NCBI GenBank assembly: GCA_963697285.1
Contig: CAVONI010000011.1
Span: 1,612,001 to 1,676,000, forward strand
Length of the DNA: 64,000 nucleotides
Reading direction: 5' to 3'
DNA from: JAEUQQ01 sp963697285
GTDB taxonomy: Bacteria > Acidobacteriota > Vicinamibacteria > Vicinamibacterales > JAFNAJ01
The notes under the pieces were generated by a model, which saw only the letters and a program-made list of their open reading frames with translations, was not told the DNA's origin and ran no database searches. Shown piece after piece: positions 25,203 to 33,334 of the stretch. The number at the start of each line of letters is the position of its first letter. Positions within the stretch are counted from its first letter, which is position 1. Both the position numbers and the translations under genes were made by a program.

Positions 25203-27266
25203 TCATGCGCGGTGCAGCAGCGCAAACGGCTCGTGACCGGGATCGTCGCCGCGCCCGCCGAACATCAGCGACGACATGCCGACGCGATCGCGATCGTGCT
25301 GGTACAGGTACTGGCGAATGATGCGCTCGCGATCGAGCTGCCGCACGCCGCGCGTGCGCAGCGCGTGCAGGTCGAGCAGCGGCCTGTTGATCACGTGCTT
25401 CGGACGCAACGTGTCGAGGTCGAGGATCACCGTGGTCGATCCCAGGATCTCGATCACGTCGGCTGGCCGCTGCCCATCCTCGTCTGGCAAGACGTACGGC
25501 TCGATCGTCCACGAGCCGGGGTCGCGCCGGCGCGAACCGGTCTTGATGATCCGTGCACCAGCACGCTGCACGATCGAGAGCACGATCAGGTTCGACACCT
25601 CATCGTCCGGGGTCACGCGGTTTGCGAGGTGCAGGCTGCGGACCTGGAACGATGGGCCCTCGCCGTAGAGGCTCGACGTGCGCACGCCGAGCGCCTGCCA
25701 TCCCTCGCCAAATACCAGGCCGGTCAGCGACTCGAGCGATCCGTGCGATGTCACGTCCTCGAAGCTGTCGAAGAGACGCTGGTGCAGGCCCGGGACGACG
25801 GTGACGCTGCCGTCAGGCTGCGGCACGTGTCCGCCCGTGATGAACCGGCGCGTCAGGTCGAACCGTTCCTGGCGGCTCCCCGCGTACGTCAGCGACTCGC
25901 GGAACTCGCGCATGAACGTCGCGAGCGCCGCGAACTTCCCCGACAGGTTGGTGTTCGTCAGGTCGCCCGCGGCGCCTGGACCATACACGAGGCTCTCGAC
26001 TGACAGCGTGCGAGTGGCTGCCGGGTGAATGCCGCGCGCGCGGAACGCGTCGATGAACGCGATCCGGTAGTGCTGCGCGTCGACGGCGACGAGGTCGACG
26101 TCCGCCGAGATGATCGCGCGCAGGAAATCACCGAACGTGATGTCGACCGGCGGGCAGTAGTCGAGCGCGCGAATGCACATCCGCAGCACGTGCCCCGCGC
26201 TCGTGGACGCCTCGTCGGCGAGCCTCGCCACCAGGTCGGGATGCAACTCGCCTTCGGGCAGGATCCCGCGCCCGCCGGTGGCGATGCGCAGCAGGTCGGC
26301 GATGCGCGACTTGTAGATCGCGAGGAACGCATCGAACACGGCGGCCACCAGGATGGCGCCCCGCGCATGCGGTTCCACTTCCTTCTCGTAGGCTGCCGGG
26401 TCGGGCCGCTGCGGGCGCCACTCGCCCGTGGCGGGATCGGTCTCGCCGATCGCATCGCGCAGGGCGCCGTACTGCCCGATGGCCCGCCCGAACTCCTGCG
26501 CCAGCTGTCCGAGCAGGTTCTGGCTCTGGAGGTTGCCACGCGTGCGGGCGATCTGGTGACGCAGCACCTCGGGAAACGTGAAGTGCTGGAAGAGCGCGAC
26601 GATGTCGGCGAAGGCCTCGTGGAAGGCCAGCACGTCGGGATTCGTGTCGAGCGTGTAGCTGCCGTGCAGCCCGTCGAGCATCGCGTGGGTCGTCTCGTGC
26701 GCGATGATGTCGTGGCTCAGGCACGTGAACACGGCCACCCCTGGCGCCTGCTGCGCGACGTCGCGCGGCGCGGCCGTGAAGTAGCCGAAGAGCAGGGCCT
26801 TCTTCGCCGGGCTGTAGTAGGCGTTCGCCTCGCGCAGCGCGTGCGGGTGGAGGCGCAGCCGTGCCACGTACCGCTCCTCGGTGCGGCCATCGCGCGTGAC
26901 CCGCCGCGGCGCCCAGAGGATGCGCCTCCCCAGCGCCGCCTCGAAGTTGCGGATGGTCGTCATCGCCACCGCGTAGACCATCTGCTGGTGGAACTGCGGA
27001 TTGCTCTCGCTCGGATCGAGACCGTCGGTGGCGAGGATGTGCGGGTGCGAGAGTTCGACCGGCCGGTAGATGACGTCGCAGGTCGGATCGACGTCGATCA
27101 CCTCGACGTACTCGCCGACCGGGCCGGGCTCGAGATCCTCCCATGGCACGCGGTAGGTCAGCGCGTTGACGGGGGCGGTGTCGAGGCGTAGCGAGAGCGA
27201 GGGATCGAAGGCAAAGCCACGGAGCGTCCGGTACTGCGGTGCGCGCACGAGGGCCATACCGCTCAT
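25203..27266 (-). CDS. Gluzincin-type HExxH metallopeptidase, cytoplasmic
   Basis: About 687 residues. The zinc motif is HETTH (H190, E191, H194) with a probable third ligand E217 in FHEAFADI, spaced as in thermolysin-like (MA clan) peptidases. There is no signal peptide, which is unusual for that clan. The part after residue 300 is not recognisable. Starts at ATG 27266 (MSGMALVRAP) or ATG 27257 are both possible; the long open frame upstream to 27662 is not conserved and runs through a repeat element. It is the first gene of a pair with the metallo-beta-lactamase-fold protein, 14 bases apart. The function is unknown; a protein-cleaving role in a stress or conflict system is speculation. Confidence 0.78.
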   Translation of the reverse strand: MSGMALVRAPQYRTLRGFAFDPSLSLRLDTAPVNALTYRVPWEDLEPGPVGEYVEVIDVDPTCDVIYRPVELSHPHILATDGLDPSESNPQFHQQMVYAVAMTTIRNFEAALGRRILWAPRRVTRDGRTEERYVARLRLHPHALREANAYYSPAKKALLFGYFTAAPRDVAQQAPGVAVFTCLSHDIIAHETTHAMLDGLHGSYTLDTNPDVLAFHEAFADIVALFQHFTFPEVLRHQIARTRGNLQSQNLLGQLAQEFGRAIGQYGALRDAIGETDPATGEWRPQRPDPAAYEKEVEPHARGAILVAAVFDAFLAIYKSRIADLLRIATGGRGILPEGELHPDLVARLADEASTSAGHVLRMCIRALDYCPPVDITFGDFLRAIISADVDLVAVDAQHYRIAFIDAFRARGIHPAATRTLSVESLVYGPGAAGDLTNTNLSGKFAALATFMREFRESLTYAGSRQERFDLTRRFITGGHVPQPDGSVTVVPGLHQRLFDSFEDVTSHGSLESLTGLVFGEGWQALGVRTSSLYGEGPSFQVRSLHLANRVTPDDEVSNLIVLSIVQRAGARIIKTGSRRRDPGSWTIEPYVLPDEDGQRPADVIEILGSTTVILDLDTLRPKHVINRPLLDLHALRTRGVRQLDRERIIRQYLYQHDRDRVGMSSLMFGGRGDDPGHEPFALLHRA

Positions 27267-27275
27267 CTTACCGGG

Positions 27276-27318
27276 GGGGTCACATCTTTCTTCATCGCTT
27301 TTTTCAAGCTCTGACCCC
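27276..27318. repeat. 43-bp element bounded by GGGGTCA/TGACCCC inverted ends
   Basis: GGGGTCA (27276-27282) and TGACCCC (27312-27318) frame an AT-richer core with CAAGCTCTGACCCC on one side. It lies immediately upstream of the peptidase gene. Similar GGGGTCAGAGC-type ends are known from small non-autonomous elements linked to REP-associated (Y1) transposases; assigning it to that class is inference. Confidence 0.45.
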
Positions 27319-27388
27319 ATGCCATCACCCCAACAGGTGTCGCGCTGGGCGGCGGCGTTGGGTGTCGCGTTGCACTCACGCGCCAGGC

Positions 27389-28558
27389 CTAGCGGCTCGC
27401 GGACTGTGCGTCGGCGGCCTTCCTGATGGCGGCCGCCCGGGCAAGCACCTCGGGATCCTTGATGCCGACGGCAAGGGCGAGGTCGACTTGCACGCGGGCG
27501 TCGCGAGCGCGGCCATTGGCGTGCAGGGCCCACGCGTAGGCATCGCGGGTGTACACGTCGCTGCGGCGTGCGATTTCCAGTTGGGCGATGCGGAGCGCGT
27601 CGGCAGGCTTCCTGGCGTGGTCGGTGTAGTAGAAGATCAGCTCCCGGTTGGCGTTGTCCCACTTCGACGATTCCCGGATCGCCCGCGCCTCGAAATCAGC
27701 AAACGCCGTCCGCGCCTCGTCGATGCGACCGGCCCGCTCGAGTGCGACCGCCGCCGCGTACAGGTTCTCCGGATGCGGCGCTGCCTCGTAGCGCCGCTTC
27801 AGGAGCTCGACGGCCTCCGCGTGTCTGCCCTGGGCAGTGCGGACACGGGCGCGTTGCGCGAGGGCATAGTGATACCCGGGAAACAGGCGCAGTGCCTCGG
27901 TCAGCAGCGGCTCGGCGCGGCCGGCCTGGCCGGCAATCACCTGTAGGTGCGCGATCTGCGTCAGCAACCAGGCCCGGTCTTCCACTTCGGCCGGCGCGGT
28001 CCGATCATAGGCCGCCGTCATCAACTCGGTCGCACCCTCGAGGTCGCCGAACAGTTCCCTGAGGTACGCGGCGCGCGTCAGGGCGGGGATGTTGCCTGGA
28101 CGCAGGTCGAGCATCCACTGGCAGGCCTCCTCGGCCTCCTTGTAGTTGCCCAACTCGGCGTTGGCGTCGGTCAGGAACCCGTACACCAGCACGTCATCAG
28201 GCGCGCTCTTGTTGAGCATCCGGGCGAGGGTGAGGGCCTCAGCGAACTCGTGCTTGCCCAGCAGCACCCATGCGCGCATCTTCTGCGCCTCGAGGTTGCC
28301 GGGCGACAACCTCAGCGACTCCTGAATCGCGTCCTCGGCGCGGGCGTAGTCGGCCGGGTCGGCCGTCTCGCGCGCGCGACGCGCGTAGGCCAGCGCCAAC
28401 TGGTTGTACGCGTCGTATCCGGCCCTGGGTGTCGCCAGCACGGCCTGCGCCGCCGCAATCCTCTGCTGAGCGGGAGAGGTCGCCTGCGCCACTGACTGCG
28501 GCACCACGCACCACATCCCCACCACCTGGACGACGACACACACTCGCAGCAGACGCAT
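27389..28558 (-). CDS. TPR-repeat protein, secreted
   Basis: A 389-residue protein. A signal peptide (MRLLRVCVVVQVVGMWCVVP, cut near VAQA) is followed by repeating helical pairs typical of tetratricopeptide repeats, for example ADYARAEDAIQESLRLSPGN, NYKEAEEACQWMLDLRPGN, RAEPLLTEALRLFPGY and RHAEAVELLKRRYEAAPH, covering residues 40-330. The start at ATG 28558 follows GGAGGGG. It probably acts as a protein-interaction scaffold in the periplasm. It lies 40 bases after the DUF4331 gene and may be co-transcribed with it. TPR plus DUF4331 pairs suggest a shared but unknown role. Confidence 0.85.
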   Translation of the reverse strand: MRLLRVCVVVQVVGMWCVVPQSVAQATSPAQQRIAAAQAVLATPRAGYDAYNQLALAYARRARETADPADYARAEDAIQESLRLSPGNLEAQKMRAWVLLGKHEFAEALTLARMLNKSAPDDVLVYGFLTDANAELGNYKEAEEACQWMLDLRPGNIPALTRAAYLRELFGDLEGATELMTAAYDRTAPAEVEDRAWLLTQIAHLQVIAGQAGRAEPLLTEALRLFPGYHYALAQRARVRTAQGRHAEAVELLKRRYEAAPHPENLYAAAVALERAGRIDEARTAFADFEARAIRESSKWDNANRELIFYYTDHARKPADALRIAQLEIARRSDVYTRDAYAWALHANGRARDARVQVDLALAVGIKDPEVLARAAAIRKAADAQSASR

Positions 28559-28598
28559 TTCGTCCCCTCCGTTTGCGCCCACCTTCGCCCCTTCGGTG

Positions 28599-30152
28599 CT
28601 ACGGCGGGCAGGATCCTCCGGCGCCTGCCGTGCAACCGGGCTCACCGGGGTCGATGTGACGGCGATTCCTGCCGCTCGGTGACGACGCCAGGTACGGGAA
28701 CTGCGTCCGGTAGGGTGCGTCGTTCACGTTCACACCATCGCCGAGCATCGAGTTGATCGGTGACGTGCTGAACGGCGGTCCGGCGAGTACGCCGCCAACC
28801 ACCAGGCGCAGCGCGATGTCGGTCACGTCGTCGAAGACACGGCGTCCGTTCGGGAACCCGGCCGCGTCTCCGCCCAGCAGGCCCAGGCGACTCGCCGTCG
28901 CCGGAGGCGTCGCTGCGACGCCGGTGTTCAGGCGAAGCAGGTCGGCGACCGGCCCAGAGGGCGTGCCGGGCGCGGCGACGGGCGGTGCGTACTGCACCAC
29001 GGGCAGCAGGTCGACGCGCGGCGGCGTCGGGATCGCAACGGCCCCCGCGAACAGCGCGTTCACGACCCGCGCCAGTGCCGGGTCGAGGAAGAACGTCGCG
29101 AACTGCGCGTCGTTCTTCGGCTGGTCCATGCTGAAGCGATCCTTGAACCCGGTGCCGACGAGGAGTTCGTTGATGAGCGGATTGCCCATGCGCTGAATCT
29201 GATGGAACACGCCGCTGCTCACTGCCGGGAGGGGCGAGCGCCGGACGGTCGTCCGCGGCCGCGACGTCGTAGCCCACACGCCGATCGTCGCGGCGGTGGA
29301 CGTCGCAGGCTCGATCGCCCCCGTTCGCGTGAGCATCGCAATCGGCACCTCGATGGCGATGGAGTTGACCGCGTACCCCGACACCGTGTCAGACGCGAAG
29401 TTCTGGAGCGAGGCGTCCTGCACCGCGCTGAGCACCGGCAGAATGTGCGTGTTGAGCGTGTCGAACGCACCGCCGAGATCGATCCAGAAGGCGTCGTCGG
29501 TCGTTCCGGCAAAGGCGTTGATGCCGTTTGTCAGCGCGTAGGTCCCCGCACTGAACAACGCCTCGTAGTCCATCGTCCGCGGACCCACGTTCGCCGGAAC
29601 GGCGTAGAGCGGCACGCCGCCCAGGCCCGGGAGGGGCGTGGCCACACCCCCCTTGATCATCGTGACCGAGTAACTCTGGCGCTGCCCGAGCCCCGCCGCA
29701 CCGAACGAGTCGATCTTCGGCGGGACGATGGGGGTGCCTGGCGGCACTGGCGCAGGCGAATTCGCAGGGGCGAGGGCGCCGCCGGGCACACCGGCGAACA
29801 CCGTGAACAGGTTCGGCAGCCGCTGTTCCGTCGCGAACCGGAACTGGAAGACCACATCCTCGACAGCGTCGTTGTTGTTGTCGACCTTGATCTCGTAGAG
29901 GATGTCGGGATCGAACGGCGACCAGTTGGGACCGTTGGCGGGATCGAGGAACGGGTCAACACCCATGATGAGGGTGACGTGCGTGCCGACGGTCGCGCCT
30001 CCATAGCTCTTGAACGCATACACGTCGGTGATGTCGGCCTTGTGGTCGAGGGCCGTAATCGGCGCTTCGCGATGGTTGGCGGCGCCGACAATCTGCGACA
30101 ACAGCGTCGCGGTCGCAGCCAGGATGGCCAGAAGCACTGTGAGTCGTCGCAC
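28599..30152 (-). CDS. DUF4331 family protein, secreted
   Basis: A 517-residue protein. The GTG start at 30152 follows GGAGGA and gives a signal peptide (VRRLTVLLAILAATATLLSQ). The mature start AANHREAPITALDHKADITD and VYAFKS are the hallmark of DUF4331. DPANGPNWSPFDPDILYEIK and VDNNNDAVEDVVFQFRF follow. The family is exported and its function is not known. An open frame extends to 30482 but that part is not conserved and lies upstream of the ribosome site. It is followed by the TPR gene and preceded by the PEP-CTERM gene on the same strand. Confidence 0.88.
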   Translation of the reverse strand: MRRLTVLLAILAATATLLSQIVGAANHREAPITALDHKADITDVYAFKSYGGATVGTHVTLIMGVDPFLDPANGPNWSPFDPDILYEIKVDNNNDAVEDVVFQFRFATEQRLPNLFTVFAGVPGGALAPANSPAPVPPGTPIVPPKIDSFGAAGLGQRQSYSVTMIKGGVATPLPGLGGVPLYAVPANVGPRTMDYEALFSAGTYALTNGINAFAGTTDDAFWIDLGGAFDTLNTHILPVLSAVQDASLQNFASDTVSGYAVNSIAIEVPIAMLTRTGAIEPATSTAATIGVWATTSRPRTTVRRSPLPAVSSGVFHQIQRMGNPLINELLVGTGFKDRFSMDQPKNDAQFATFFLDPALARVVNALFAGAVAIPTPPRVDLLPVVQYAPPVAAPGTPSGPVADLLRLNTGVAATPPATASRLGLLGGDAAGFPNGRRVFDDVTDIALRLVVGGVLAGPPFSTSPINSMLGDGVNVNDAPYRTQFPYLASSPSGRNRRHIDPGEPGCTAGAGGSCPP

Positions 30153-30264
30153 GGGATCCTCCGTTCTTCGACCGACGCGTGAACGAGCACTGATGCCGGG
30201 CGGAGCCGCGCGCGCCGCTGCGTGCAGTCGCGCGCACGCGGAGGACGCGCTGACGCTCCCCCTG

Positions 30265-30966
30265 CTACCCACCGGTCGGACGGCGCCTGCGCGCGATGCC
30301 CGCCACGCCCACGCCCAGGAGCACAAGCGAGGACGGTTCCGGCACGGCAGCGCGCTGGAATTCGTTCCTGACGCTGCCCTGAAGCAACGCGGTGCCGCTG
30401 ATGCCGCCGTCGATCGCGATCTCGGTGAAGACATCGAAGAACGACGTCGCAGCAAACGTCGCTTGTTCGAGCAGGTCGGCATCGACGCCGATGTCGAAGA
30501 CGATCAGCGGCGGGTTCATCACCGTGCCGGAGCAGGGCGTCGACGGATCGGCGCCGGCGAAGGTGCCGCCCAGGCACTTCTCCTCAACGGCCACGACCAC
30601 ACCGTCGCCGGTGACCGACGTTCCGGTCATCGACAGGGTATTGGCGCCGATGGACGGGCCGCTCAGGGAGTACCCGATGAGCACGCTGAACGGACCAGCA
30701 GGACCGGCAGCGACATCGACGTTGAAGTCGAGGCCGAGCCCCAGGCCCGCCGCAAACGGCGTGACCTGCACCTGTGCGGCCGGGATAGGCGTGTCAGACG
30801 CGGCAATCGTCGAGGCCGAGAAATCGAAGACGGTTGCGCCACCGACCGTGCATCCGGATGAGCCGAGCGACATGTAGTCGGCGAGCGAACCGGACAGGCA
30901 GGGGGCCGCCGCACCGACCGAGGGTGCAGCAATGGTGAGGGCGAGGGCGAACACACACGTACGCAT
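30265..30966 (-). CDS. PEP-CTERM sorting-signal protein
   Basis: A 233-residue protein with a signal peptide (MRTCVFALALTIAAPSVGAA) and a C-terminal tripartite sorting signal: AAVPEPSSLVLLGVGVAGIA followed by RRRRPTGG. Such proteins are cleaved and anchored or released by an exosortase (EpsH family), which is not in this window. The body has no recognised domain. Two cysteines near residues 23 and 39 may form a disulfide. Tandem operator-like palindromes lie 230-320 bases upstream. Confidence 0.9.
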   Translation of the reverse strand: MRTCVFALALTIAAPSVGAAAPCLSGSLADYMSLGSSGCTVGGATVFDFSASTIAASDTPIPAAQVQVTPFAAGLGLGLDFNVDVAAGPAGPFSVLIGYSLSGPSIGANTLSMTGTSVTGDGVVVAVEEKCLGGTFAGADPSTPCSGTVMNPPLIVFDIGVDADLLEQATFAATSFFDVFTEIAIDGGISGTALLQGSVRNEFQRAAVPEPSSLVLLGVGVAGIARRRRPTGG

Positions 30967-31437
30967 GCGAGCGTCTCCTTCACGAAGCGCCGGCGATGGA
31001 ACGGGCGAATGTCCGGATTTCGATTACCGCCGTGCAATCACGGGGCCATTCTGGCGAGTCGAGAATGTCTCGACATCCCCAACGGTTGCAGCTCATCGGA
31101 TGGCGGTTCCGTCGCCATCGCTCAGACATTAAGTCGTATGACACGGCGCCTTTTCGACGCTGCCTCGACTCGTGCCGGCACGGCCCGACACGCGCGACGC
31201 AATCACTCCCGGAGTCATTCTGCCGCGCCAGGGCCCGCGGCACCGCCCGCGATGCGCAGCGCGCCGAAATCACTCCGGGAGTAATTCTTGAGCCGCAGCA
31301 GAGGCGCCAGTTCGCCCCACCTGTCGAGCCGACGGAAGCGTTGACAGTGTTACCGAGCGCCAATGGACGGACGCGGGGCCAATCGGTTAGGCTAGACGGC
31401 TGCGGCGAGGTAGGCTGCCGCCCCGCACTCCCCAAGT
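30967..31437. other. Intergenic region between PEP-CTERM gene and tRNA-Arg
   Basis: No gene is supported. It holds two tandem palindromic repeats (31201-31287), a small stem-loop with GATGGCG arms (31099-31119) and an isolated TTGACA at 31341. Promoters for the minus-strand PEP-CTERM gene and the tRNA must lie here. Confidence 0.5.
31201..31287. repeat. Pair of 20-bp operator-like palindromes
   Basis: AATCACTCCCGGAGTCATTC (31201-31220) and AATCACTCCGGGAGTAATTC (31268-31287) match at 18 of 20 positions. Each has the palindromic core ACTCC-N-GGAGT, and they are 67 bases apart, close to six helical turns. A dimeric repressor site pair is inferred. Confidence 0.5.
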
Positions 31438-31514
31438 GCGCCCGTAGCTCAGATGGATAGAGCGTCGGCCTCCGGAGCCGAAGGTCACAGGTTCGAATCC
31501 TGTCGGGCGCACCA
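31438..31514 (+). tRNA. tRNA-Arg (anticodon CCG)
   Basis: A full cloverleaf: acceptor GCGCCCG/CGGGCGC, D-arm GCTC...GAGC, anticodon stem TCGGC/GCCGA with loop CTCCGGA (anticodon CCG, reading CGG), T-arm ACAGG/CCTGT with TTCGAAT, and an encoded ACCA end. Confidence 0.97.
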
Positions 31515-31637
31515 CTTCTGATCAATCCAGCGGCACGGCGTCCTTCCGCACGCCCGCGGTGGCGCCGCCCAGGTTGCGCTGATATCCTACAAATCGACAT
31601 TATTCGCGCATGCGCGACGAGCGCGAGAGGAAGAATC

Positions 31638-33230
31638 ATGCTGACGACATCCACCTGGCGATCATCCCCGACCTGGCTCGCGACCATCGCGCTCGTTGGC
31701 GTGGCGGGCACCTTCGCCGGCTGCGGCGGCCGCACGTCCGATACCCCATCCGAGAGTGCCACGCAGGCGACTGCGCCAGCCGAGAGCGCCAAGGCAGCGA
31801 CGGCACCGGCCGACGACGCGGATGCTCCGCTGCCTCCACCCGCGTATGAGACCGCATTGCCGGATGCCGTGAGGAACCTGTTCGGGAAGCCCTTCACCGG
31901 TGACTTCGACGAGATGATCGCCCGCCGGATGATCCGCGTGGGGGTCCCCTTCAACCGCACGTTCTACTTCGTGGACAACGGCGTGCAGCGTGGGGCGGCC
32001 TACGAGTTCGGGAAGGCCTTCGAGGACGAGGTGAACAAGAAGTTCAAGACGGGCAACGCGAAGGTCAGCGTCGTCTTCATCCCGCTGCCGCGCGATCTGC
32101 TGGCCAAGGCCCTCACCCAGGGCAGGGTCGACCTCGTCGTGGCCCAGGTCACGGTCAGGCCGGAATTGCAGGCGCTGGTGGACTTCACGAATCCCACGCG
32201 CACGAACGTCAACGAGGTCGTGGTGACAGGTCCCGGCGCCCCGGCGATCGCGTCCGCCGACGACCTGTCGGGGAAGGACGTCTACGCCCGCAAAGACAGC
32301 AAGTACTACTTGAGCCTCGTCGCCCTGAACGAGACGTTGAAGGCCAGGAACAAGCCGCCGGTCGCCATCCGGGAAGTCCCCGGCAACATCGAAGACGACG
32401 ACTTGCTCGAGATGGTCAACGCGGGCCTGCTTCCCATCGCCGTCGTCGATGATTACATGGCGACGTTCTGGGCGAAGATCTTCACGAACCTCACCGTCCA
32501 CAATACGGTGGCCCTTCGTACCGGCGGGAACCTCGCGGTGCCCGTCCGCAAGGGCAGCCCACGCCTCGTGGCCGAACTCAACGCGTTCCTGAAGAAGTTC
32601 GGCCTCGGAACGGCCTTCGGCAACACGATCGAGAAGCGGTATCTCGCGAGCACCAAGTTCGTGAAGCAGGCCACCTCGGAAGCCGAGCGGAAGAAGTTCC
32701 TCGAGCTGATCGGGTTCTTCAAGAAGTACAGCGAGCAGTACGGTGCCGACTTCCTGTTGATAGCGGCGCAGGGTTACCAGGAGTCGCAACTCAACCAGAA
32801 TGCGAAGAGCCAGGTCGGCGCCATCGGCGTGATGCAGCTCATGCCGGCGACCGGTGCCGAGATGAAAGTCGGCGACATCACCCAGATCGAGGCCAATATC
32901 CATGCCGGCGTCAAGTACATGCGGTTCATGATCGATCGCTACTACAAGGACGAGCCGATGGATCGGCTGAACAAGGGCCTCTTCGCCTTTGCGTCCTACA
33001 ACGCGGGACCGGGGCGGGTCCGTCAACTGCGCAGGGAGGCCGAGAAGCGCGGGCTCGATCCGAACGTCTGGTTCGGCAACGTCGAGCAGATCGCGTCTGA
33101 GCGCATCGGGCGCGAGACCGTCACCTACGTGAGCAACATCTACAAGTACTACGTCGCGTACCGGCTGCTGGTCGAAGAACGCGACCGGCGCGAGGCCGCG
33201 AAGGCCGGAATGAAGTCGGCGACCCAGTAG
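31638..33230 (+). CDS. mltF: MltF-like membrane-bound lytic murein transglycosylase
   Basis: A 530-residue lipoprotein. The signal peptide ends in the lipobox TFAGC (lipidated C29), followed by a low-complexity Ala/Ser/Pro linker. A periplasmic binding-protein domain (SBP_bac_3, about residues 85-330, with RMIRVGVPFNRTFYFVDNG and GRVDLVVAQVTV) precedes an SLT lytic transglycosylase domain. The latter shows YQESQLNQNAKSQVGAIGVM with catalytic Glu, QLMPATG, NIHAGVKYM and FAFASYNAGPGRV. This two-domain order defines MltF, which cleaves peptidoglycan to 1,6-anhydro ends and is modulated by its binding domain. The ATG at 31638 follows GAGAGGAAG; a strong hairpin follows the stop. Confidence 0.93.
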   Translation: MLTTSTWRSSPTWLATIALVGVAGTFAGCGGRTSDTPSESATQATAPAESAKAATAPADDADAPLPPPAYETALPDAVRNLFGKPFTGDFDEMIARRMIRVGVPFNRTFYFVDNGVQRGAAYEFGKAFEDEVNKKFKTGNAKVSVVFIPLPRDLLAKALTQGRVDLVVAQVTVRPELQALVDFTNPTRTNVNEVVVTGPGAPAIASADDLSGKDVYARKDSKYYLSLVALNETLKARNKPPVAIREVPGNIEDDDLLEMVNAGLLPIAVVDDYMATFWAKIFTNLTVHNTVALRTGGNLAVPVRKGSPRLVAELNAFLKKFGLGTAFGNTIEKRYLASTKFVKQATSEAERKKFLELIGFFKKYSEQYGADFLLIAAQGYQESQLNQNAKSQVGAIGVMQLMPATGAEMKVGDITQIEANIHAGVKYMRFMIDRYYKDEPMDRLNKGLFAFASYNAGPGRVRQLRREAEKRGLDPNVWFGNVEQIASERIGRETVTYVSNIYKYYVAYRLLVEERDRREAAKAGMKSATQ

Positions 33231-33244
33231 AAACGCGTCGCCAC

Positions 33245-33274
33245 GGGGCGGCTGGCGCCGCGACCAGCCGCCCC
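33245..33274. terminator. Stem-loop after mltF
   Basis: An 11-bp perfect inverted repeat GGGGCGGCTGG (33245-33255, complement 33264-33274) begins 15 bases after the mltF stop. No T-tract follows. Confidence 0.55.
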
Positions 33275-33334
33275 GCGCCGCCGCCCTCCGATCGGCGTAG
33301 TCTGGAATCGTCTATCCCAGCGGAGGACGAGGCC

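Noticed and set aside
27267..27662. N-terminal extension of the HExxH peptidase
   Set aside because: The extra frame passes through a repeat element and the end of a TPR gene, and is Arg/Pro-rich without similarity.
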